64,000 bases of DNA from JAXMAO01 sp046350375 (GTDB taxonomy: Bacteria; Planctomycetota; Phycisphaerae; UBA1845; UTPLA1). A program made the position numbers and the translations under genes. Positions 17,773-25,101 of this stretch are shown one piece after another; the stretch's first letter is position 1; every line of letters starts with the position of its first letter. Below the pieces are notes generated by a model, which was not told where the DNA came from, did not search any database, and saw nothing but the letters and a program-made list of their open reading frames with translations. The DNA is taken from NCBI GenBank assembly GCA_046350375.1, contig JAXMAO010000010.1:1-64000 (forward strand), given 5' to 3'.

Positions 17773-18546
17773 CTATCCGTCGGAAGGCGAATCGGCGGAG
17801 ACACCGTCATCATCGGACGGCGGCTCGTCGGCCGGTGCCGATGCGGGTTGCGGCGCGGCGTCGGGCGCGGCCGGGTCGGGCGGCGGCGCGGCGTTCGAGT
17901 CTTCCCGTGGCGCGACGTTCGAGTCTTTAGGCGGCGACGCTGGTGCGTCTGCACTATGCGCTGCACGACGCCGGATCGGCCGGTGCGGCGCGGGCGAATC
18001 GGTGGCGGGCGGTTGGCCTTCGCGCGGCGCGCGTTCGCCGGCGTCGCCGGGCGGCGGGAGCTCGAAGCGCGCGGCCAGGGCGCGGCGGACGCGGGCGGCG
18101 TCGAGTGGCACGCGCTGCACCGCGAGCGGCTTGCCGTGGCCGTCGATCATCGAGAAAACGGCCACCAGCGGCAGGTCGTCGGGCTGAAGGCGGAGATTGG
18201 CGATCGGAATCGCCACGCGTTCGTTGTCGAAGTCCCACGGATTGCGAAAGACCATGAGCGCCTTGGTCGCGGCGGCGCGGCCGGCGGCGTCACGATATTC
18301 GCGCCCGAGCGGCGCCAGCGGCTCGCCGCGGACGTTTTCGAGCGAGACGTGATAGACGAGCTGCTCGTTCTCGAGATTCTCGGCACGGGCCGACGTGACG
18401 AACGCCAGGCGCGGATTCTTCACGTCGTTGACGAAAAGACACTCGGTTTTCGTGAAGCGAACCGTCGGGCCACAGCCGGCGGCGGTCATCAGCAGGCCGA
18501 TCGCGAACAGCGCGGGATGGCGACGTGCGGCGCGAATGGTTGGCAT
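17773..18546 (-). CDS. Lipoprotein with low-complexity C-terminal tail
   Basis: 257 residues. The ATG at 18546 is selected because the signal peptide begins there (HPALFAIGLLMTAAGC, Cys as lipid site at residue 24); the open frame extends 59 codons upstream with no secretion signal. The folded part (residues ~25-165) includes LVYHVSLENVRGEPLAPLG and DLPLVAVFSMIDGHGKPLAV, a small beta-rich domain I do not recognise. The last ~90 residues are Pro/Ala/Asp-rich and probably disordered. It is divergently oriented to cysK, sharing a 224-bp promoter region. Function unknown; likely envelope-associated. Confidence 0.65.
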   Translation of the reverse strand: MPTIRAARRHPALFAIGLLMTAAGCGPTVRFTKTECLFVNDVKNPRLAFVTSARAENLENEQLVYHVSLENVRGEPLAPLGREYRDAAGRAAATKALMVFRNPWDFDNERVAIPIANLRLQPDDLPLVAVFSMIDGHGKPLAVQRVPLDAARVRRALAARFELPPPGDAGERAPREGQPPATDSPAPHRPIRRRAAHSADAPASPPKDSNVAPREDSNAAPPPDPAAPDAAPQPASAPADEPPSDDDGVSADSPSDG

Positions 18547-18770
18547 GGGCCGGTAGCGTACGCGGGCTGGCCGTGGCGGCAAGGCGCCGAGGCGCGTGCG
18601 GCCGGCCGGTGGCTTGTCGGGGGCAGAGTGGCGCGCTACGATCCACGACATGATCGGCCGCCAGACCGCCTGTCGATGTTGACGCCCCCGGCCAGTGCGG
18701 TCGCGGACCGATCCCCCCGTCAATCCCGGTCGAATTGAAGTTACAAACCCGATGCGAGGAGGAATTCGCG

Positions 18771-19715
18771 ATGGCGCGAATGTATGCAGACATCACGGCC
18801 ACGATCGGCCGGACGCCCCTGGTGCGGATCAACCGGATCATTCAGTCGCGGGCCGAGGTGTATGCGAAACTGGAATTCTTCAACCCCGCCGGCAGCGTGA
18901 AGGACCGGATCGGGCTGTCGATGATCGAGGCGGCCGAACGGGCGGGGAAGATCGACCCGGAGACGACGATCATCGAGCCGACCAGCGGCAACACCGGGAT
19001 CGGGCTGGCGTTCGTGTGCGCGGCGCGCGGCTACAAGCTGACGCTGGTGATGCCGGAGTCGATGAGCCTGGAACGGCGGACGCTGCTGCGGGCGTATGGC
19101 GCGACCCTGGTGCTGACGCCGGCGGCGGATGGCATGCGCGGCGCGATCGCGCGGGCGAAGGAGCTGGTGTCGCAGACGCCGGGGGGCTTCATGCCGCAGC
19201 AGTTTGACAACCCGGCGAATCCGGAGGTGCATCGGCGGACGACGGCGGAGGAAATTTGGGAGGACACGGACGGCCGGGTCGACGTGCTGATCGCCGGAGT
19301 GGGAACGGGCGGAACGATCACGGGCGTGGGCGAGGTGATACGCTCGCGCAAACCGAGCTTTCGCTGCGTGGCGGTGGAGCCGATGGAGTCGCCGGTGCTG
19401 ACGCAACTGCGTGCGGGCGAGCCGCTGACACCGGGGCCGCACAAGATGCAGGGGATCGGCGCGGGGTTCGTGCCGGCGATTCTGAACACCGAGGTGTATG
19501 ACGAAATCGTGAAGGTGAGCTCGGCGGATGCGTACGCGTGGGCGCGGCGGTGCGGGCGTGAGGAGGGCATCCTGGCGGGCACGTCGAGCGGTGCGGCGCT
19601 GTGCGCGGCGAACGAGGTGGCGCAGCGCGACGCGAGCGCGGGAAAGCTGATCGTGGTGGTCATTCCGAGCAATGGCGAGCGCTATCTGAGCACGCCGCTG
19701 TACGCGGAGGGCTGA
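18771..19715 (+). CDS. cysK: Cysteine synthase A (O-acetylserine sulfhydrylase)
   Basis: 314 residues; ATG at 18771 with an excellent GAGGAGG. The PLP Lys is Lys44 in FNPAGSVKDRIG. The substrate loop is EPTSGNTGIGLAF, and the phosphate-binding Gly loop is GVGTGGTITGVGE. The C-terminal GTSSGAALCAA with HKMQGIGAGFVP completes the CysK pattern; CysM would lack part of this. It makes cysteine from O-acetylserine and sulfide. cysC lies 1.5 kb downstream on the same strand and a Cys/Met PLP lyase is elsewhere in the window, so sulfur assimilation genes are scattered and not in one operon. Confidence 0.95.
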   Translation: MARMYADITATIGRTPLVRINRIIQSRAEVYAKLEFFNPAGSVKDRIGLSMIEAAERAGKIDPETTIIEPTSGNTGIGLAFVCAARGYKLTLVMPESMSLERRTLLRAYGATLVLTPAADGMRGAIARAKELVSQTPGGFMPQQFDNPANPEVHRRTTAEEIWEDTDGRVDVLIAGVGTGGTITGVGEVIRSRKPSFRCVAVEPMESPVLTQLRAGEPLTPGPHKMQGIGAGFVPAILNTEVYDEIVKVSSADAYAWARRCGREEGILAGTSSGAALCAANEVAQRDASAGKLIVVVIPSNGERYLSTPLYAEG

Positions 19716-19729
19716 GCCGCCGCGCGGCG

Positions 19730-21046
19730 TCAGGGAGCGCCCAGCAGGCAGCCGACCATGCCGGAGACGTCGCGGCCGTTGAGGAGCGAGTCCTGATCGA
19801 CATCTGAGTTGCAGGCCGAGCAGGGGTTGGGCACGCCGGTAAGCAGGGCGTGCACGAAGCCGGGGATGTCGGCGGCATCGACGGAGCCGTTGCAGTCAGT
19901 GTCGCAGGGGATGCAGGGGGGCTGCTCGCAGGCGTCGGCGACGCCGGAGAAGTCGTTGTCGGCGCAGTCGGTCTGGGGGCCGCGCCACTCGGCGCCGGCG
20001 AGATCGCACTCATCGTGACTCAGCAGCAGGCAGAAGCCGCCCGGGAAACAGCAGGCGCCCTTGGGCGGCGGGCAGTTGGTGGTGGCGCACGAGGTCCCGT
20101 GGCCTTGAAAGACGCCATTGTGGGCGGCACAGAATTCGGGGCTCACGTTTGTCAGGCAGGAGCCGTCGGGACGGCAGCAGGCGCCGATCGGGAAACAGAC
20201 AAACGTCCCGCAGTTGGTGCCGGCGTGGAAGATGCCTCCCGCGCCCTGGCAATTGGCCTGTGTGAGATTCAGGCAGCCGCCGGTCGCCGGGAAGCAGCAG
20301 GCGCCGGTGGGCTGCGGGCAGTTGCCGGTGCAGGCGGTGCCGTTGCCCTGGTAGGTGCCGCTCATCGACTGGCAGGCGGACTGGGTGGCGATGACGCAGG
20401 AGCCATCGGGCTTGCAGCAGGCGCCGGTGGGGTCGGGACAGTTGATGACGGCGCGAATGACCACGTCGCCGGAAAGAATGAAACAGAAGTTGAACCACGT
20501 GCCGGAAAAGAGCACGTTCTTGTTGGCCTGGCAGCCGTCGAGGTCGTGGAGGAGCCCGGCGCCGCCGGTGGCGACGTGCGTGGGCTCGTCAAACTCGAGC
20601 GAGACGTAGAACTGCTGGCCGCTGGTGACCGGGACGCTGAGGGGAATGGACATCTGGTCGTCGAGGAAACGGTACTCGTTGAGCGCGCCGGGGGTGAGGA
20701 CGGGCGAATCGATCACTTCGAGCTGCGCGCCGGGCGTCGGGAAGGTGGCGCCGTTGTAGATGTGAATGGCGCGGCCGAAGGTGGGTAGCTCGCCGGGGTT
20801 GTCTGCGAACCAGGCGACCTGCACGGCCACGATGGTACCGGTGCAGGGCGCGGTGAGTCGCACACCGGCCTGCTCGCCGGCGTCAAAGTCGCCGAAGACG
20901 ACGGCCGAGCCGCCCGAGATGAACGAGTCGTTCTTGACGGTCGTTTCGGTGGCGGCCGCGGCGGCGGCCAGGCCGAAGAGAATCAGGGGCGATGCAATTC
21001 GGCAGGCGCGGGGCGCGAAGCGACCGAACGGGACGAATCTCGACAT
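19730..21046 (-). CDS. Secreted Cys-rich repeat protein with dockerin-like tail
   Basis: 438 residues; ATG at 21046 with GGAGGGAAG upstream. After a signal peptide (to ~residue 33) comes a jelly-roll-like module of ~190 residues (SGQQFYVSLEFDEPTH; related modules occur in the RHS and InlB-repeat proteins of this window). Then four repeats of ~40 residues follow the plan TGACCxPDGSC...T...C...GxYQGNGTxCxxxCP. The C-terminus has two dockerin-like loops, DTDCNGSVDAADIPGF and NSDVDQDSLLNGRDVSGM. The Cys repeats probably form disulfide-bonded knots. It is probably extracellular. It converges on cysK with only 14 bp between the stops. Confidence 0.75.
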   Translation of the reverse strand: MSRFVPFGRFAPRACRIASPLILFGLAAAAAATETTVKNDSFISGGSAVVFGDFDAGEQAGVRLTAPCTGTIVAVQVAWFADNPGELPTFGRAIHIYNGATFPTPGAQLEVIDSPVLTPGALNEYRFLDDQMSIPLSVPVTSGQQFYVSLEFDEPTHVATGGAGLLHDLDGCQANKNVLFSGTWFNFCFILSGDVVIRAVINCPDPTGACCKPDGSCVIATQSACQSMSGTYQGNGTACTGNCPQPTGACCFPATGGCLNLTQANCQGAGGIFHAGTNCGTFVCFPIGACCRPDGSCLTNVSPEFCAAHNGVFQGHGTSCATTNCPPPKGACCFPGGFCLLLSHDECDLAGAEWRGPQTDCADNDFSGVADACEQPPCIPCDTDCNGSVDAADIPGFVHALLTGVPNPCSACNSDVDQDSLLNGRDVSGMVGCLLGAP

Positions 21047-21190
21047 GGTGGCTTCCCTCCCGATCTGGCGCGGACAGTGGCCGATCACGGTCACCCGCGT
21101 CCGAATTCAGTGTATCCAATCCGGGGCGGTCAAATCCAGCCTGATTCCCGCGGCTTGCGGGGCCGGAAGGGAGCCGAGTAAGGTGCCGGC

Positions 21191-21808
21191 ATGACCGAGA
21201 TCAAGGCTACCAACGTCGTCTGGCACGAGGGGCACGTTTCGCGCGGCGAGCGCGAGGCGCTGCTGAAGCAGAAGGGCTGCACGATCTGGCTGACGGGGCT
21301 GCCGTCGTCGGGCAAGTCTACGATTGCGTTCTCGCTCGAACACTGGCTGGTGCAGCGCGGCCGGCTGGCTTACGTGCTGGACGGCGACAACATCCGCCAC
21401 GGGCTGAACAAGAACCTGGGCTTCTCGGCGGCCGACCGGGCGGAGAACATTCGGCGGATCGGCGAAGTGGCCAAGCTGTTTTCCGACGCGGGGGTGGTGA
21501 CGATCACGAGCTTTGTCAGCCCGTACCGGGCGGACCGCGACGGCGTGCGGGCGCTGCACGTGGCCGGGTCGCTGCCGTTCGTCGAGGTGCACGTCGCCAC
21601 GCCGGTGGCGGTGTGCGAGACGCGCGACCCGAAGGGGCTGTACGCCAAGGCGCGCAAGGGGGAGATCAAAGGGTTCACGGGGGTGGACGATCCGTACGAG
21701 CCGCCGAACACGCCCGAGCTGGTGCTGCACGCCGGTGAGCGGCCGCTGGAAGAGTGCGTGATGACGCTGGCGAAGTTTCTGATCGGGCGGGGGCTTATCG
21801 GCGAATAG
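21191..21808 (+). CDS. cysC: Adenylylsulfate (APS) kinase
   Basis: 205 residues. Walker A is TGLPSSGKST, followed by YVLDGDNIRHGLNKNLGF, AENIRRIGEVAKLF and the phospho-Ser-type SFVSPYRADRD; DPKGLYAKARKGEIKGFTG and DDPYEPP complete the family pattern. It phosphorylates adenosine-5'-phosphosulfate to PAPS, for sulfation or for PAPS-dependent assimilatory reduction. No cysND or ATP sulfurylase is adjacent. The intergenic distance to the divergent Cys-rich gene is 144 bp. Confidence 0.95.
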   Translation: MTEIKATNVVWHEGHVSRGEREALLKQKGCTIWLTGLPSSGKSTIAFSLEHWLVQRGRLAYVLDGDNIRHGLNKNLGFSAADRAENIRRIGEVAKLFSDAGVVTITSFVSPYRADRDGVRALHVAGSLPFVEVHVATPVAVCETRDPKGLYAKARKGEIKGFTGVDDPYEPPNTPELVLHAGERPLEECVMTLAKFLIGRGLIGE

Positions 21809-21901
21809 GCTGGCGCGGTTGGAGCGCGGCGAAGAAACGCGCCGGGGCGCCAGCGCACGATTCATGCGCGGGCGCCCCGGGAAATCAGCTGACATCGACA
21901 A

Positions 21902-23749
21902 CTACGGGCAGTCCTTGACCACCTTGTAGCAGATGCGGCAGTTCGACCCGCCGGCGGTCGGTTCGCACCAGACAACCAGCTCGCGGTTCGACGGCAGATC
22001 GACGCACTTGGTGGCGCCCGGGCCGACGGGGGTCGGGTTGCCGACATCCACGCCGTCCTTGGTGCGCAGCTGGAAGAAGACCGGGCAGACGCTCGGGTGG
22101 CCGGCCGAATCGGCCGCGCGGATGGCGAACTTGAGGCTGGTGATCTCGCCGTCCCAGGCGGGCCAGATGACATCGCGGCGATAGTCGCAGTCGACCGGCC
22201 ACTCGTCGATGTAGCCACTTTCGGACTCAATCTGGTCGGCCCAGAAGAGCACGGCAGTTTCGGCGGCAGCGATGTCGAGCGTGTTGAGCTGACCGTCGTT
22301 GTTGTAGTCGAGCTGGCAGGCCTGCGGGTGGGTGGGGCCGGCGACGAGCACTTCAACCATTTTCTGCAGGTCGGCGCCGTCGATGTGACGGTCGTAGTTC
22401 ATGTCGAACCGCAGGCAGTTGTGCGGGAGCTGCCACGAGCGGGCGGGCTTGAGCGAGAGCAACATGCCCGGCCCGGTGAGCGTGGCGACGCCGGCGGGGA
22501 AGAAGTCGGGCGAGCCGCCGGTCGGATAGATGACCGGGGCGGTCGAGCTCCACGAGCCGCCCGCGGCAGTGAGGTTCAGGGTGGGCGAAACCGGCGGCCA
22601 GGTCAGGATCGGCCCGCCTTGCACATTCTGAAACGTGATGTGCGGCTGAACCGGAAGCGTCGAGGTGAAGGTTCCGCCGGCGGCGTTGATTCGGCAGACG
22701 GACATGCTGCCGGCCGAGAGCGATCCGAGGTCCACGGTCATGCGGAAGTCTGCGGAGCCGATGTGGATCGGATCGACGCTGACCAGGCTGAGCCCAACCA
22801 TTTCGATGGGGACGGTGGCACAGCCGCCGTCGGGCACGTCGGCACACGAGAGGCGCTGGACGATGGTATCGGTGTCGCCGTTGCTGGCGTTGATCGGCAC
22901 GCCGCCGACGGCGACGGTGCCGAAGAACGGCTGCGAGCCGGGGTAGAAGAAGTCGGCCGGAATAGGCGGGATGGGCGAGGTTCCGCCGAAGGTGACGGAG
23001 GAGGGGTCGAGGGCGTGCCACGAGTCGGAGCCGGGCAGGATGGCGCGGTAGCCGACGGGCTGGCCGATCTGGACGCGCTGGGTGCGGGTGGTGGAGCCGG
23101 TGCGGCCGGCAAACGGCCCGGTGGGCGCGCCGATGAAATCGATGCGGTAGGTGATGTCGAAGAAGCTGTCGACGACCCAGTTGTTCGGAGGCTGAAGCGT
23201 GAGGGTGGTGTGGCCGGGGCTGGGCATGCCGAAGGCGGTGCCGCCGGTGATTCGCAGGAGCTGGAAGTCGGGGTCGGCGGGGGCGAGTTGTCCATTGAGC
23301 GAATTGACGTCGTTGCAGAATGACTGCACGGGCTGGCCGTATCCGCGCGTGGCCGAGTCGATGACGACGGTCATGGGGACGGTGATGGTGCGGTGATAGC
23401 CGAGCCAGAGGCCGGTGCCGCTGAGATCGACCTGCACGCTCGACGAGGACTGCTGGCGGTCGCCGCCGAGACCGCCGCCGGGCTGAATGGCGCCGTGCTG
23501 GATGGACTGGACGCGGATGACGCCGGCGTTAAGGGAGCCGTTGGGATCCGTGAAAATGGATGGCAGGCCGGTGAACAGGAAAGGCGGAGCGATGTTGAGC
23601 GGGGTCGGCGGGATGTCGGCGGTCGGGTAGAAGGGGTTGGGCGGGCCGACGACGTTCTGGTTACAAGCGGCGAGCCACAAGAGCAGAGGTGTTGAAAGAG
23701 CGACGACAAGTGTACGGGCGATTGCTGTGCCCCCCGTCCCGGTACTCAT
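21902..23749 (-). CDS. Lipoprotein with internal dockerin-like pair
   Basis: 615 residues. N-terminal signal ends at lipobox LAAC (residues ~26-29, then NQNVV). The long central part (residues 60-460) is beta-rich, with repeats around LSGTGLWLGYHRTITVPMTV and MVGLSLVSVDPIHIGSADF; no enzymatic motif is recognised. Around residue 470 there are two calcium-loop segments, DMNYDRHIDGADLQKMV and DYNNDGQLNTLDIAAAE, a dockerin-like pair placed inside the chain instead of at the end. The last ~100 residues include four Cys in a short region (WCEPTAGGSNCRICYKVVKDC). Probably surface-exposed. The 184 bp upstream separate it from the divergent radical SAM gene. Confidence 0.7.
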   Translation of the reverse strand: MSTGTGGTAIARTLVVALSTPLLLWLAACNQNVVGPPNPFYPTADIPPTPLNIAPPFLFTGLPSIFTDPNGSLNAGVIRVQSIQHGAIQPGGGLGGDRQQSSSSVQVDLSGTGLWLGYHRTITVPMTVVIDSATRGYGQPVQSFCNDVNSLNGQLAPADPDFQLLRITGGTAFGMPSPGHTTLTLQPPNNWVVDSFFDITYRIDFIGAPTGPFAGRTGSTTRTQRVQIGQPVGYRAILPGSDSWHALDPSSVTFGGTSPIPPIPADFFYPGSQPFFGTVAVGGVPINASNGDTDTIVQRLSCADVPDGGCATVPIEMVGLSLVSVDPIHIGSADFRMTVDLGSLSAGSMSVCRINAAGGTFTSTLPVQPHITFQNVQGGPILTWPPVSPTLNLTAAGGSWSSTAPVIYPTGGSPDFFPAGVATLTGPGMLLSLKPARSWQLPHNCLRFDMNYDRHIDGADLQKMVEVLVAGPTHPQACQLDYNNDGQLNTLDIAAAETAVLFWADQIESESGYIDEWPVDCDYRRDVIWPAWDGEITSLKFAIRAADSAGHPSVCPVFFQLRTKDGVDVGNPTPVGPGATKCVDLPSNRELVVWCEPTAGGSNCRICYKVVKDCP

Positions 23750-23898
23750 GAAATGCTCCTGGTGAGGTTTCAGACAGACCCTTTGATTGGGAAGACGTGT
23801 CGATCGCGACGACTGGCCAGTGAAATCGCGGGCATGACTGGGGGTTCATGAAGAATGACGGCGACGCCGTGCCGCGGGCTGCCCGACGCCGGCGGCCC

Positions 23899-23904
23899 TA
23901 TAAT
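23899..23904 (+). promoter_or_regulatory. -10 box before radical SAM gene
   Basis: Perfect TATAAT 29 bases before the ATG at 23934. The -35 region is weak. Predicted transcription start is around 23911. Confidence 0.45.
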
Positions 23905-23933
23905 GAGCCGGTCGATCGCAGCCGGTGGCGCCG

Positions 23934-25052
23934 ATGTCGCAAGCTGTTTCTCTCAGGACGCTGTTGCACGAGCAGACCCGCCCGGCGGCGGCGGCGCTGG
24001 TGGCGACCGAGGGGGAGGCGATCCGCTGTTTCGCCTGCGGACACCGCTGCCTGGTGAAGCCGGGGCGCGACGGGGTCTGCCGGGTGCGGTTCAACGCCGG
24101 GGGCGAGCTGCGGGTGCCGGCGGGCTACGTGGCGGGGTTGCAGGTCGATCCGATCGAAAAGAAGCCGTTCTACCACGCCTACCCGGGTCGCGACGCGCTG
24201 TCGTTCGGGATGCTCGGCTGCGACTATCACTGTTCGTACTGCCAGAACTGGGTGACGAGCCAGGCGCTGCGCGACGCGGCGGCAGTGGTCCGGCCGACGG
24301 TGTGCACGCCCGAACGGCTGGTGGAGCTGGCGGTGGAGCACGGCGCCCCGGTGATGGTGAGCACCTACAACGAGCCGCTGATCACCAGCGAGTGGGCGGT
24401 GGAAGTATTCAAGCTGGCGCGGCAGCGCGGCATCGTCTGCGGCTACGTGAGCAACGGCAACGCCACGCCGCAGGTGCTGGAGTTCATCCGGCCGTACGTC
24501 AGCCTGTACAAAGTGGACCTGAAGGGGTTTGACGACAAGCACTATCGCGAGCTAGGCGGCGTGCTGAAGCACGTGCTGGAGACGATCCGGCGGCTGAAGG
24601 AGATGGAATTCTGGGTGGAGGTGGTGACGCTGGTGGTGCCGGGCTTCAACGACTCGGACGACGAGCTGCGGCAGATCGCGGATTTCCTGGCGTCGGTTTC
24701 GCCGGACATTCCGTGGCACGTGACCGGGTTTCACCCGGACTACAAGATGGACGCGACGCCGGCGACGCCGATCGGGACGCTGCTGCGGGCGTATGAGATC
24801 GGGCGGTCAGCGGGGCTGCGGTACTGCTATCCGGGGAATCGGCCGGGGCAGGTCGGGGCGCGCGAGCACACGCACTGTCATGCGTGCGGGGAGCTGCTGA
24901 TTCGCCGCTGGGGGTTCCGGGTCGAGGAGAACCGCCTGGGCGCTAATGGGGCCTGCCCGGGCTGCGGCACGCGCACGCCGGGCGTGTGGGAAGATCGACC
25001 GCCGAAGAGCTCGCCGCGTGCCGGCGTGCCGCTGTCGATCCGCGCGCAGTAG
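23934..25052 (+). CDS. amrS: AmmeMemoRadiSam system radical SAM enzyme
   Basis: 372 residues. The radical SAM cluster motif is CDYHCSYCQNW (CxxxCxxC), preceded by the family-specific N-terminus with a CFACGHRCLVKPGRDGVCRV metal site and YVAGLQVDPIEKKPFYHAYP. After the core come STYNEPLIT and VDLKGFDDKHYRELGG, typical of this PFL-activase-like subfamily. The C-terminus adds a Zn-ribbon-like block (CHACGELLIRR ... ACPGCG). Family members usually occur with AMMECR1 and Memo proteins; neither is in this window, and the reaction is unresolved. The start could also be the GTG at 23925, nine bases upstream; ATG is preferred. Confidence 0.85.
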   Translation: MSQAVSLRTLLHEQTRPAAAALVATEGEAIRCFACGHRCLVKPGRDGVCRVRFNAGGELRVPAGYVAGLQVDPIEKKPFYHAYPGRDALSFGMLGCDYHCSYCQNWVTSQALRDAAAVVRPTVCTPERLVELAVEHGAPVMVSTYNEPLITSEWAVEVFKLARQRGIVCGYVSNGNATPQVLEFIRPYVSLYKVDLKGFDDKHYRELGGVLKHVLETIRRLKEMEFWVEVVTLVVPGFNDSDDELRQIADFLASVSPDIPWHVTGFHPDYKMDATPATPIGTLLRAYEIGRSAGLRYCYPGNRPGQVGAREHTHCHACGELLIRRWGFRVEENRLGANGACPGCGTRTPGVWEDRPPKSSPRAGVPLSIRAQ

Positions 25053-25101
25053 TACGGGCGCACAACAAAACGTCGAACTCGCCCGCAAACCCCGGCGGTG
25101 G

